Source: Pseudonocardia sp. ICBG1293 (GTDB lineage: Bacteria; Actinomycetota; Actinomycetes; Mycobacteriales; Pseudonocardiaceae). Taken from it: a stretch of 64,000 bases of DNA. Below, in pieces: positions 35,063 through 44,309 of this stretch; positions within the stretch are counted from its first letter, which is position 1; every line of letters starts with the position of its first letter. The DNA is taken from the NCBI RefSeq assembly GCF_020131355.1, contig NZ_JAHLEL010000008.1:248001-312000 (forward strand), read 5' to 3'. Under the pieces are notes generated by a model, which saw only the letters and a list, made by a program, of their open reading frames with translations, was not told the DNA's origin and did no database searches. A program made the position numbers and the translations under genes.

Positions 35063-36522
35063 GGCGCGGCCACCAGGTCGAGCGCGGGACCGTCCGGCAC
35101 GTCCACCACCGACGGGGTGCGCGGGGTGAGCTCGGCGCCGCCCAGCCGCAGGCGGGCTCCGGACGGGAGACCGGCCAGGGTCACGGTGCCCCCGCCCGGG
35201 ACGGTCCGGTCGCGGCGCAGGCGGGCGTGCAGCACGCCGTCGACGACCTCGGCGCGGGCGACCTCCACGTCGCGGTCCACCGCGGCGAGCCGGGGCGCGT
35301 CGTGGTGCCCGGGCGGCCAGGGGTCGCGGTAGAGGTCCCGCAGGCCGTCCTCGACGTTCAGCCGCGCGTAGCCGAGCAGGACGTTGCCGGTCATCGGCTC
35401 CACCTCGGTGCGCCGGCCGTCGGCGTCGCAGGGGGTGTCGTCGCGCGGGTAGTACAGGCCACCGTCGCGCCGGGCCGGGGCCATGAACCGGTCCGCGTGG
35501 GCGAGCAGTCCGTCGAGGGTCTCCCGGTCGCCCATCTCCGAGGCCCAGGCCGCGACCCAGCCGAAGTCGCAGGTGTCGGACACGACGGTCTGTCCCATGA
35601 CCTGCCGGGCGGGCGCGGAGGGCACCGAGAGCGTCCCGTCGGGACCGGGGGTGAGGAAGTCGGCGACCTGACGCGCGTAGTGCCGGCGCACGAAGTCGCC
35701 GTTCCAGGTGTTCATCAGCGCGCCGCACCAGGCGTCGACCCAGGGGGACGGCCGTTCGTTGGGGCGCACCTCGCCGGTGTCCTGGGAGATCATCATGGCG
35801 TAGTGGCCGGAGCCGTCCAGCCGGCCGAAGTCGGCCCACGCCCGCTCGTAGCCGGCCACGACCTCGTCGGCGCGGGTGCCACCGGTGATCTGGTCGTGCA
35901 GCCGGAACCCGATGATCGCGGGCTGGTTGCAGATCTGGAACACGCAGTTCGGCTCGCACGCCACACCGAGGTAGCCGCTCTCCACCATCAGCCAGTACAG
36001 GTGCTCGGTCAGGGAGTCCCGGTCGTAGGCGAACCGCTTCTCCGGCCCGCCCCAGAAGAACGACCAGTGCCGGAACGTGAGCGAGCCGGGGGCGGCGAAG
36101 TGGTCCGAGCCGAGGAGCTGGTCGTGCAGCGCGGCGCAGGACTGCACGTACGCCGAGTACATGATGTTGTCCCGGGCGACCGGGTCCCACTGCTCGGTGT
36201 AGCCGTCGGAGAGGTGGGCGTTGAAGACCGAGCCGCCGCGGGACACGTCGCGCCAGTAGAGCCACACCTCGGGCAGGAGCAGCTTCTCGACCAGCCTGCG
36301 GATCGTGGGGCCGAACAGGCCCGGTGCCGCCGGCAGCCGGTGCCGGTGGGTGAGGGCGAGCCCGTAGACCATGTAGGCGAGCTGGAAGCGGAGGCCGCCG
36401 AAGTCGTCCTGGCTCACGCCCTTGCCCTGCATCAGCGACCAGTCGTTGGGCAGCTGCCGGGACAGGTTGTCCCAGTGCCGCAGGTGGCCGAGCTGCTCGC
36501 TGGTCCGGACCCCGTGGGACAT
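35059..36522 (-). CDS. Linalool dehydratase/isomerase (Ldi) family protein
   Basis: The 487-residue protein resembles the rare (alpha,alpha)6-barrel terpene enzyme that interconverts myrcene, linalool and geraniol. Telling features are WRDVSRGGSVFNAHLSDGY, QWDPVARDNIMYSAYV, FFWGG, and the segment around GVACEPNCVFQICNQ. Cys189 and Cys198 are nine residues apart, as are the active-site pair Cys171/Cys180 reported for Castellaniella Ldi. The start is ATG 36522 with GGAGGAGG six bases upstream. The prototype enzyme is periplasmic; here no signal peptide is visible. Its true substrate is unknown, but a terpene or other alkenol hydration is plausible. It is coupled to the SCO-like gene. Confidence 0.75.
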   Translation of the reverse strand: MSHGVRTSEQLGHLRHWDNLSRQLPNDWSLMQGKGVSQDDFGGLRFQLAYMVYGLALTHRHRLPAAPGLFGPTIRRLVEKLLLPEVWLYWRDVSRGGSVFNAHLSDGYTEQWDPVARDNIMYSAYVQSCAALHDQLLGSDHFAAPGSLTFRHWSFFWGGPEKRFAYDRDSLTEHLYWLMVESGYLGVACEPNCVFQICNQPAIIGFRLHDQITGGTRADEVVAGYERAWADFGRLDGSGHYAMMISQDTGEVRPNERPSPWVDAWCGALMNTWNGDFVRRHYARQVADFLTPGPDGTLSVPSAPARQVMGQTVVSDTCDFGWVAAWASEMGDRETLDGLLAHADRFMAPARRDGGLYYPRDDTPCDADGRRTEVEPMTGNVLLGYARLNVEDGLRDLYRDPWPPGHHDAPRLAAVDRDVEVARAEVVDGVLHARLRRDRTVPGGGTVTLAGLPSGARLRLGGAELTPRTPSVVDVPDGPALDLVAAP

Positions 36523-36649
36523 CGCCGTCCTCCTCCCGGCGACCGCCCGCACCGCGGCCCGCCGGGGAGCAGTCTGGACCCGCCCCCGGGAGCCGGGCCG
36601 TCGTTCCCGGACCCGGTGGGGGGCGTTGCGGGAACACCGGCCGCGGCAC

Positions 36650-37231
36650 TCAGCTCCGGGGCAGGCGCCCCATCAGGAAGAACTCCGGGTTGGGGCGCAG
36701 GGCGGTGAGGTGGGCGAGCCGGTTCGACATCGCGAACAGCGCGGTGATCGCACCGACGTCCCAGATCTCGTCGGAGGTCAGGCCCGCGGCGCGGGCGTCG
36801 TCGAGGTCGGCCTCGGTGAGTGCCTCGGAGTTCCGGGCGACCAGCAGGGCCAGGTCGACGATCGCCCGCTCACGCTCGGACAGCTCGACGGCGTAGGGGT
36901 TGGTCGCGACCCGGTCGGCGATCTCCTGGTCCTTGTAGCGGATCCGCAGGATCGCGCCGTGCGCGACGACGCAGTAGGTGCAGTGGTTGGCCCCCGAGGT
37001 GGCGACGACGACCAGCTCCCGCTCGGCCCTGGACAGTCCGTCGTCGGAGTCCATCAGCGCGTCGTGGTAGTCGAGGAGCGCCCGCAGCTCGCGCGGGCGG
37101 CGCCCGAGGGCGCGGAACACGTTCGGGACGAACCCGGAGCGCTCGGCGATCGCGCCGATCCGCTCCGCCAGGTCCGGCGGGAGTCCGTCGGGGTCGACGT
37201 GCCCGAACCTGCTCACCTCCTGCTGTGCCAT
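36650..37231 (-). CDS. Carboxymuconolactone decarboxylase/AhpD-like peroxidase-related protein
   Basis: The 193-residue protein has the CMD domain with the redox motif NHCTYCVVAHG (Cys-x-x-Cys plus His). Its layout, from VPNVFRALGRRPRELRALLDYHDALM to EIWDVGAITALFAMSNRLAH, is that of the peroxidase-related enzymes that reduce alkyl hydroperoxides. Its substrate is not known. It lies between the terpene-like gene (128-bp gap) and the two-component system; it may be its own transcription unit. Confidence 0.8.
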   Translation of the reverse strand: MAQQEVSRFGHVDPDGLPPDLAERIGAIAERSGFVPNVFRALGRRPRELRALLDYHDALMDSDDGLSRAERELVVVATSGANHCTYCVVAHGAILRIRYKDQEIADRVATNPYAVELSERERAIVDLALLVARNSEALTEADLDDARAAGLTSDEIWDVGAITALFAMSNRLAHLTALRPNPEFFLMGRLPRS

Positions 37232-37241
37232 GCCCCGGACG

Positions 37242-37907
37242 CTAGTCGTGATCCGGTGCCGCGACGCCCGTCCGATAGACCCACACCACGGTCTGCAGCC
37301 GGTCCCGGGCGCCGATCTTCGCCATCGCCCGGCCCAGGTGCGACTTCACCGTGGACGTCTCGACGACCAGCTCGTCGGCGATCTCGGCGTTGGACAGCCC
37401 GCGGGCCAGCATCCGGACGATCTCGGTCTCCCGCGGCGTCAGCGGGGCGACCCCGCCGCCGGGCGCGGCGTCCGGGGCCGGGCGGCGACGGGCGAACTCG
37501 GCGATCACCCGGCGGGTGACGGTCTGGTCGATCAGCCCGTCGCCGCGGGCGAGGCGGCGGACGGCGTCGACGAGGTCGTCGGGGTGGGTGTCCTTCAGGA
37601 CGAACCCGCTCGCGCCCGCCTCCAGCGCGCCGAACACGTAGTCGTCGAGGTCGAAGGTGGTGACGACGAGGACGGCCGGGACCGGGTCGTCGAGACCGGT
37701 GATCTCCCGGGTCGCGACGAGCCCGTTGCCGCCGGGCATCCGGACGTCCATGCAGACCACGTCGGGCCGGTGCGCGCGCACCAGCGCGACGGCCTCCGGC
37801 CCGCTCGCCGCCTCGCCGACGACCTCCACGTCGCCCGCCAGCTCCAGGAACATCCGGAACCCGGCCCGGACCACGGCCTGGTCGTCGGCCAGCACCACCC
37901 GGATCAC
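37242..37907 (-). CDS. NarL/FixJ-family response regulator
   Basis: The 221-residue protein has a receiver domain with VVLADDQAVVRAGF, the phosphoacceptor Asp in VVCMDVRMPG, and a switch-region Lys in VLKDTHPDD. The LuxR-type HTH follows (PLTPRETEIVRMLARG then LSNAEIADELVVETSTVKSH). It acts with the histidine kinase encoded just upstream on the same strand, whose stop overlaps its start (ATGA). Target genes are unknown; the downstream CMD protein and upstream serine hydrolase are neighbours only. Confidence 0.9.
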   Translation of the reverse strand: MIRVVLADDQAVVRAGFRMFLELAGDVEVVGEAASGPEAVALVRAHRPDVVCMDVRMPGGNGLVATREITGLDDPVPAVLVVTTFDLDDYVFGALEAGASGFVLKDTHPDDLVDAVRRLARGDGLIDQTVTRRVIAEFARRRPAPDAAPGGGVAPLTPRETEIVRMLARGLSNAEIADELVVETSTVKSHLGRAMAKIGARDRLQTVVWVYRTGVAAPDHD

Positions 37908-39223
37908 GCGCGTCCCCCTCCGGTCTCCGGACCGGGATCGTGCGGGACGACCAGCCGGACCCGCCAGCCGTCGTCGCCGGTCCGGCCCGCCTCGAACGTG
38001 CCGCCGACCAGCTGCGCCCGCTCGCGCATCCCGGCCAGCCCGAACCCCCGGGTACCCGGTACGCCGCCGGGCACCGGCGGGGTGCCGCGTGCGGGACCGT
38101 TCACCACCTCGACCGCGACCCGGCCCTCGCCGTGGGTCACGGTGACCCGGACCGGGGCACCGGGTGCGTGCTCACGGGCGTTGGCCAGCGCCTCCTGCAC
38201 CACCCGGTGGCAGGTGACGTCGGCGACCGGGGACGCCTCGCCCGGGTCCCCGCGCCGGGTCAGCTCCACCGGCCCGCCCAGCTCCCGGGCCTGCTCCACC
38301 AGCGCGTCGAGCTCGGCGAGGCCCGGCACCGGGGACTCGCCCTCGGCCCCGCCCGCACCGGGCTCCCGCAGCGCGCCGACGACCAGGCGCAGGTCGTGCA
38401 GGGTGCGGCGGCCCTGCTCCCGCAGCCGCGAGGCCGTCCGCCGCGCCTCGGCCGGGTCCCGCTCCACCAGCCGTTCGACCACCGCGGCCTGCACCACCAT
38501 CGCCGACAGGTGGTGCGCGGCGACGTCGTGCAGCTCGCGGGCCATCCGCGCCCGCTCCCGGGCGACGGCGGCGTCGGCCCGTTCCCGGTGGGCCGCGACG
38601 ACACCTGCGGTGTGCAGGCGGTCGAGCTCGGCGTAGCGACGCCGGGTCCGCAGGTACACCCCCAGCAGCAGCGGGCCGCCGTAGACCAGGACCGCCGACA
38701 GCACCTGCACGACGACCTCGCCCACCCCGCCGAGCGGCACGTCACCGGAGCCGGACGGCCGCACCGCGGTGCCGGTGAGCACGACGGCGGTGTCCACGAC
38801 CGCCGCGACCCCGACCAGGACCCCCGCCCGCCGGGCCGGCAGGCGTGACCCGCACGTGCCGGCCGCGATCGCCGTCGCCGGGCCGCGCACCGCGGCCCCC
38901 ACCGGCAGGACGACGGCGATCGCCAGCTGCAGCGCGACGGTCAGCCCCAGGCAGACCCCGGGCGCGGTCCGGCGCAGCGCGAGCAGCAGGTTCTGCACGG
39001 TCACCAGGCCGAGCGCCCACGCCGTCGGCCCCGGCTCCAGTCCCAGCTGCGCAGCCGGGCCCGGGGCCGTCACGACCGGGGCGAGGACCGCGAGCGTCCC
39101 CGCGGCGACGAGCACCGCGAGGGCGGCGTCGCGGCGTCGCGGCCCGGCCAGGCCGAGCGCGGTGAGACGGTCGTCGAACCGTTCCACGGCCGTGCGGGGC
39201 GGTGGTTCGGGATGCGGGTGCAT
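37904..39223 (-). CDS. Sensor histidine kinase (HisKA_3/NarX type)
   Basis: The 439-residue kinase has a membrane part of about five hydrophobic helices (residues 25-190), then a coiled-coil linker. The HisKA_3 motif ELHDVAAHHLSAMVVQA contains the phosphoacceptor His. The HATPase_c domain has VVQEALANAREHAPG (N box) and FGLAGMRERAQLVGG (G box). With no extracytoplasmic sensor domain it belongs to the small intramembrane-sensing group. It is co-translated with the response regulator. GGAG precedes the ATG at 39223. Confidence 0.9.
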   Translation of the reverse strand: MHPHPEPPPRTAVERFDDRLTALGLAGPRRRDAALAVLVAAGTLAVLAPVVTAPGPAAQLGLEPGPTAWALGLVTVQNLLLALRRTAPGVCLGLTVALQLAIAVVLPVGAAVRGPATAIAAGTCGSRLPARRAGVLVGVAAVVDTAVVLTGTAVRPSGSGDVPLGGVGEVVVQVLSAVLVYGGPLLLGVYLRTRRRYAELDRLHTAGVVAAHRERADAAVARERARMARELHDVAAHHLSAMVVQAAVVERLVERDPAEARRTASRLREQGRRTLHDLRLVVGALREPGAGGAEGESPVPGLAELDALVEQARELGGPVELTRRGDPGEASPVADVTCHRVVQEALANAREHAPGAPVRVTVTHGEGRVAVEVVNGPARGTPPVPGGVPGTRGFGLAGMRERAQLVGGTFEAGRTGDDGWRVRLVVPHDPGPETGGGRA

Positions 39224-39258
39224 GGGGTCTCCGGCCTCGGGTGGGGTGATCGTAGGGC

Positions 39259-41235
39259 TCAGTAGGTGAGGCTCGGCAGCAGCAGGCCCGCCACGACCGC
39301 CACCACCGCGACGCCGGCCAGCCCGGCCAGCAGCAGGACACGTCCCGTCACCTGCCACCCGTCCGTCCGGGCGCGCAGCGCAGTGACCACACCGGCCGCC
39401 GCGACCGGGACACCCGCCAGCCCGATCCACTGCAGCACCTGGAGCCCGCGCAGCACCGGGAGCGGCACGTCGGCCAGCGACGCGATCGCGACCACCGAGG
39501 TCACCCACCCCGCGAGCGCGACGAGTGCGGCGAGGGCCGCGACCCGGGTGAGCCCGTGCAGGACCCGGTCCGTCCGCGGCCGGGCCCCGACGACGACCCC
39601 GTGGCGCCGACGCCACAGCGCCCCCGCAGGCCAGGCGACGAGCCCGCCCACCAGCACCACCACCGAGCCGGCCAGCACCGTGCCGAGCAGGGCCGCGTCC
39701 CGCAGCGGGCCCACCGGAAGCTCGGTGAACGCCGCGTCGTGCCCCAGCCCGGTGACCCGGCCGTCGGCGTCGGTGCGCACGGTCAGCAGGCGCTGCCCGC
39801 CGACCTCGCGCCACAGCCCGGGCCGGACCTCGGCGTAGGCGGCGGGGCGGACGTCGTTCGGGGCGGGGGAGACCAGCAGCGTGCCGTCCGGCCGGTCGGC
39901 CACCCGCATCTGCGCCGTCAGGTTCATCGCGCCCATGAAGGTGCTCGCCGAGCGGCGCGCCGACTCGTAGGTGCCGGCGATCGCGGCGGCCCGGGCCGGG
40001 GTGCCGGCGTCGGGCGCGGGCGCCGGGCCCGCCGCGCCGGGCAGGTACCGGTCGGTGAAACCCTCGGTCACCGCGCGTCGCAGGTCCAGGGTGTCGGCAC
40101 CGCCGCGGCCGCTGCTGTTGGTGGTGACGAACACGCCGATCCGCTGGGCCGGGTACAGCTGCAGGTGCGAGTGGAACCACTGGGTGTCGCCCCCGTGGCC
40201 GAGGACGAGGTGGCCGTTGCGGCTCTCGTCGAACAGGCCCGGTGTCATCCGGGGACCCTCGGCGAGCGCGCCGAGGGTGTCCGGGCCCAGCGCCGGGCGC
40301 TGCATCAGTGCCCACGCGGCGGGGGAGAGCAGCGGGGTCGAACCGGGCGCACCGAGCAGGGCGGAGGCGAACCGGCCCATGTCGGAGGCCGAGGCGCTGA
40401 GCGACCCGGCCGGGGCCGGGTTCACGATCTCGAACGGCGCGGGCGCGGTGTCGACGTTCGCGTAACCGGCCGACATCGCGCCCGCCGCGTCGGCGGGGAG
40501 CGGCTGGTCGAAGGTCGCCGTCCGCATCCCGGCGCGGTCGAGGACCTCACGCTGCACGTACCGCTCGAACGGCTCGCCGGTGACCCGCTCGACGACGTGG
40601 CCCGCCAGGCCGTAGCCGTAGTTGGAGTACGCCGGCGTGGTGCCGGGGGCGGCGACCTGTTCGGGCGGGTCGGTGGCCAGGAACTCGCGCAGCGCGGGTC
40701 CGTCCGGCTCGGTGCCGATCAGGCCGCGGATCTGCTCCTCGAAGCCCGCGGTGTGGCTGAGCAGGTTCCGCAGGGTCACCGGGCCGCGGGGCAGCGGCAG
40801 GTCGATGTCGAGGTAGCCGCGGACGTCGGCGTCGAGGTCGAGCAGGCCGCGGTCGGCGAGCTGCAGCACGGCGACCGCGGTGGCCACCTTCGACACCGAC
40901 CCGACCCGGAACAGGGTCCGCTCGGGGTCGACCGGCGTGCCCGGCCCGGCCGAGCCGTAGCCGCGGGTGGCGAGCACCTGCCCGTCGCGGACGACCGACA
41001 CGGCGGCACCGGCGATCCCGGACCGGTCGAGCGCGGCGGGGACGAGCCCGTCCAGCCAGGCGTCGACGTCGGCGGCGGTGAGCGGGGCGGCCGGGACGGT
41101 CGCCCGCGGGGCCGGGTCCGGGGCCGGAGCCGGCGCGGCACACCCGCCGACCAGGGCCGTGACGAGCACGACGAGCAGCGTGAGGGCGGTGGCGCCGCGC
41201 AGCGGTGGACTGCCGGTCCGGCGTGTGGTGATCAT
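39259..41235 (-). CDS. Exported serine hydrolase, class C beta-lactamase family, with C-terminal membrane helices
   Basis: The 658-residue protein starts with a lipoprotein-like signal (VVLVTALVGGC). Its beta-lactamase/penicillin-binding fold has the catalytic SVSK (in RVGSVSKVATAVAV), the Tyr motif YSNYGYG and the C-terminal HGGDT in place of KTG. After a further domain of about 130 residues, three or four transmembrane helices end the protein. This combination is found in actinobacterial esterase or DD-peptidase-like enzymes; the substrate is unknown. The ATG at 41235 is preferred because it places the signal at the very N-terminus. Confidence 0.8.
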   Translation of the reverse strand: MITTRRTGSPPLRGATALTLLVVLVTALVGGCAAPAPAPDPAPRATVPAAPLTAADVDAWLDGLVPAALDRSGIAGAAVSVVRDGQVLATRGYGSAGPGTPVDPERTLFRVGSVSKVATAVAVLQLADRGLLDLDADVRGYLDIDLPLPRGPVTLRNLLSHTAGFEEQIRGLIGTEPDGPALREFLATDPPEQVAAPGTTPAYSNYGYGLAGHVVERVTGEPFERYVQREVLDRAGMRTATFDQPLPADAAGAMSAGYANVDTAPAPFEIVNPAPAGSLSASASDMGRFASALLGAPGSTPLLSPAAWALMQRPALGPDTLGALAEGPRMTPGLFDESRNGHLVLGHGGDTQWFHSHLQLYPAQRIGVFVTTNSSGRGGADTLDLRRAVTEGFTDRYLPGAAGPAPAPDAGTPARAAAIAGTYESARRSASTFMGAMNLTAQMRVADRPDGTLLVSPAPNDVRPAAYAEVRPGLWREVGGQRLLTVRTDADGRVTGLGHDAAFTELPVGPLRDAALLGTVLAGSVVVLVGGLVAWPAGALWRRRHGVVVGARPRTDRVLHGLTRVAALAALVALAGWVTSVVAIASLADVPLPVLRGLQVLQWIGLAGVPVAAAGVVTALRARTDGWQVTGRVLLLAGLAGVAVVAVVAGLLLPSLTY

Positions 41236-41357
41236 GTCGTCGAGCCTCGCCGGAACGGGCCGGCGGCACATCGGGCGCAGGTCGGCACCACGGCCTACGA
41301 CCTCCGACGGAGGCCGCCCTTCCGCCTGCGACCCCCGATCCGGGACCATGTCGCGCC

Positions 41358-41696
41358 ATGGGAGTCCCGGAGCAGGTCCGCACACGGCTCGCGACCTGGT
41401 GCACCGAGCAGGTACCCGACGGCCAGAGCGACCGGCGCCGGATCGCCTACACCACGGCCGGCAGCACCGTCACGATCCTCGACCGCAGACCGCCTGCGTT
41501 CCCGGAGCTGGGCGCCGCATGGTCGTCGACGGCGCTGGCACAGCTGCGCGCCGACGCCCCCGGGCCGGGCAGCTGGACGCTGTACCGCGTCGCCGACCCC
41601 GGCTCCGGACAGCGCTGGCAGCCGACCGGTCCACCGGACACGGACCCGTTCGTGCTGCTCGCGCAGGTCGCCGACGGGATCCGCGCGAGCAGCTGA
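41358..41696 (+). CDS. DUF3024 family protein
   Basis: The 112-residue protein resembles the DUF3024 family: an Arg-containing start, ILDRRPPAF, a Trp-containing AAWSSTALAQL and WTLYRVADPGSGQRW. The function of this family is unknown. It is a single gene between the serine hydrolase and the convergent unknown gene, whose stop lies three bases away. Confidence 0.65.
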   Translation: MGVPEQVRTRLATWCTEQVPDGQSDRRRIAYTTAGSTVTILDRRPPAFPELGAAWSSTALAQLRADAPGPGSWTLYRVADPGSGQRWQPTGPPDTDPFVLLAQVADGIRASS

Positions 41697-41699
41697 CGC

Positions 41700-43782
41700 T
41701 CAGTCCTCCCGGCCGCCCGCGACGGCCGGGCGCGGGCCCGGGGCCATCGCCGACGGCGTCGACGGACGGGACGGTTCGTCGTCGCGCGGCGCCGTGCCGG
41801 ACCCGTGCGGGGCCGGACGCGGTGCGGGCACCGTCGTGTCGACGGCCTCCTGGGCACCCGCCGGTCCGGCCTGCGCCGGGACGGTGACCGCGGTCTCCGG
41901 GGTGTCCGCGGCCGTGCGGGCGGCGGGCACCGACGACAGCGGCGGGACCGCCGGGACCACCGGCTCCGGCCGCACGGCGACCGAGCGGTCCCCGGTGCCC
42001 CGCAGGAACCGCGCCGAGGCCTGGTTGAGCACCTCGAGCAGGGTCGTCCCGGACGAGGCGGCCCGCGGCTCGTCCCCGACGACGGCGAGCATCCGCGGCG
42101 CCGCCGCGGTCAGCAGCAGCCCGTCGGCCTGCATCGCGCCGGCTCCCAGCACCACCACCAGGTCCGCGGTGTCCGCCGGGGGCAGGGTCGCGAGCACGTC
42201 GTCGAGGGGCTCGGTGACGACCACGCCGAAGCCGGGGACGCCCCGGCCGGCGTCCGCCGCCCAGGTCTCGGCCAGCCGCGGATGGGTCCGGGCGAGCTCG
42301 CCGAGCAGCCGGTCGAGCTCGTCGCGGTCGGCGACCTCGCGCCGGGCCCGGTCGAGCTCGTCGAGCGCGTCGGAGTAGGCCTGCGGGTCGTGCGCCCGCA
42401 GCGCCGCGACGACGGCCTCGTGCTCCGGGGCGCGCTCCTGCGCGGGTACCCGGTCGGCGCAGGTGGCGGCCAGGCGCTCCAGCTCGTCGGCGGCCTCCGC
42501 GGGGTCACCGTGCTCGTCGTAGTCGACGATCGCGCGCGCGACCCGCTCGGCGGCGGCCAGGTCGGGCACCGAGACCGGCGAGTCCTGCTGCAGGAACAGC
42601 ACGTCGTGGCGGAGCGCACCGACCGACCGCGCGGTCGCCGCCACCCGGTCCAGCGTGTCGGTGAGCGCGGGGAGCTCTGCGGGGTCGCGCGGGATCGGCA
42701 GCCCCAGCACCGCGCACAGCCGCGCGATCTCGTCGTCGCGGCGGGCCAGGTCGAGGTGCTGGACGATCGCGACCACGTCGTCGTAGCTCTGCGGGGCCTC
42801 ACCGGCGACACGGAACCGGCGCAGGTGCGGCTCGGCGTCCTTCTGCTCCTGCTGGCGGAAGTAGGACCGGGTCCGGCCGCCGGAGTCGAGGAAGTCCAGG
42901 TAGCGCTGGACCACCTCGGCACCGCCCTCGGGCAGCGGCTCCACGAGCTCGATCGCCGGGCCCGCGGCGTACCGGACGCGGTCGTCACGCTGGCGGGCCG
43001 CGTGGCCCTGCAGCGCCTCGAACTCCGCACGCAGGCCCTGGTGGACCAGCCGGCCGACGACCTCGCGCAGCCGCTCGGCGTCCGGGGTCTCGGCGATCGC
43101 CCCCAGCGACCGCAGCACGCAGCGGGCGACCTGGGTGACGGCGCCGCGCCGGTCGGCGTCGAGGTCCCGCAACAGCCCCGGGACGATCCGGGCCTCACCG
43201 GTCTCGGCACCGGCGACGACCCGGCCCGCCCGCTCGCAGCAGCCCGCGACGTCGGCCGGGTCGGGCATGCCGTCGGCGGCCGGGAGCCGCTGTCCGTGCC
43301 GTGCGGCGCGGTCGGCGCCGACCCGGGCCAGCAGCCGGCGCAGCCGCTGCAGCTCAGCAACCGGCAGCTCCGGGAACGACGTGGCGACCCGGCCCTCCAC
43401 GCTCACCGGGAGCGCGTCGTGCACCGCGGCGACCCGCTCGGCGGACGCCCCGGTCAGCAGCACGCGCATGCCGTAGCCGGTCAGCTCGGCCAGCGCCCTG
43501 GCGAGCTCGCCGGGGCTGGTGTCGGAGAGCACGACGAGCGGCTCCTCGGCCACCACGCCGAGCAACGTCGACGGGTGGGCGGGGTCCTCCTCGGGCCGCG
43601 GCCCCCAGCGCGGTCGACAGGGTCCGCAGACCTGCGGGCACCCGGCCGGCGCGCACGTCCCCGGTGATCCGGGCGGCCGCCGTCCGCGGTGCCGCTCCGC
43701 CGCGGCCCGCCGACGCCAACCGCTCCACGAACGCGACGAGCGCGTCGATGTCCGTGTCCTCGGACACCCGGACGTCCAGCAT
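41700..43782 (-). pseudogene. Unrecognised large protein with a one-base frameshift near its N-terminus
   Basis: The N-terminal part (MLDVRVSEDTDIDALVAFVERLA, to STALG) starts at ATG 43782 with a GGAGG-type site and runs to about 43600. The remaining 630 codons continue in another frame from EEDPAHPSTLLGVVAEE. Removing one base from the C5 run at 43602-43606 or the G3 at 43593-43595 (plus strand) would join them into about 694 residues. The body has Rossmann-like strands (PLVVLSDTSPGELARAL, MRVLLTGASAERVAAV, DLVVVLGAGAM), many acidic helices and a Pro-rich tail. The strand-helix pattern hints at a helicase-like or P-loop-derived fold, but no Walker motif is present. I do not recognise the family. 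Confidence 0.55.
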
Positions 43783-44129
43783 CTCGCCTCACACCTCCGC
43801 CGTACCCGTGTCGTCGCCCCGGGAACGACGCTCACGGTGTGTATCGCCGTGGACGGCCCGGTGTTCCGCCTCCGCCGCGATCTCCCGGTCGGGACCTGAC
43901 GCCCCTCGTGACGAGGAGCGACGGGGACGGGTCCCGTTCGGGGCACACGGCGGGGGCGGGTTCGTCCACCCGGACGTCCCCGGTTCCCCGCGAAAGGCTA
44001 CCTGCTGGGCCGCCACGCTGGGCCGATCTCGTCGACACCGCGCGGCGACGACACCTTCGGCAGCCTCCGGCGTCCACGGTGGGTCACCGATCGCCTGCGG
44101 GCACTGCCCCATCGGAGTGAAATACCCGG
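43783..44129. other. Intergenic region between the unknown gene and ybdD
   Basis: This 347-bp stretch contains the promoter side of the unknown minus-strand gene. A 13-bp palindrome CCTCGTGACGAGG at 43904-43916 is the only regular signal seen. Open frames across it are not supported by codon position or similarity. Confidence 0.4.
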
Positions 44130-44309
44130 TCAGCAACAGCGAGCGGACGGGACACGGTCCTGACGGTCGGTCCGCTCCCGCCAGAACTCGCGCTCCCCCA
44201 GCACCGGTTCACCGGGATGGTGGGCCGCCCGATGGGTCAGGTACCGCTCGTAGTCGCGCTCCCCGGCGAGCTCCCGCAGGAACGTCCAGAACGCCCGGAC
44301 CCGGCTCAT
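44130..44309 (-). CDS. YbdD/YjiX family protein
   Basis: The 59-residue protein has the family pattern DYERYLTHRAAHHPGEPVLGEREFWRER. These small proteins are encoded next to CstA-type transporters and are needed for their activity or control. The ATG at 44309 overlaps the cstA stop (ATGA), so it is co-translated with the transporter. Confidence 0.85.
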   Translation of the reverse strand: MSRVRAFWTFLRELAGERDYERYLTHRAAHHPGEPVLGEREFWRERTDRQDRVPSARCC

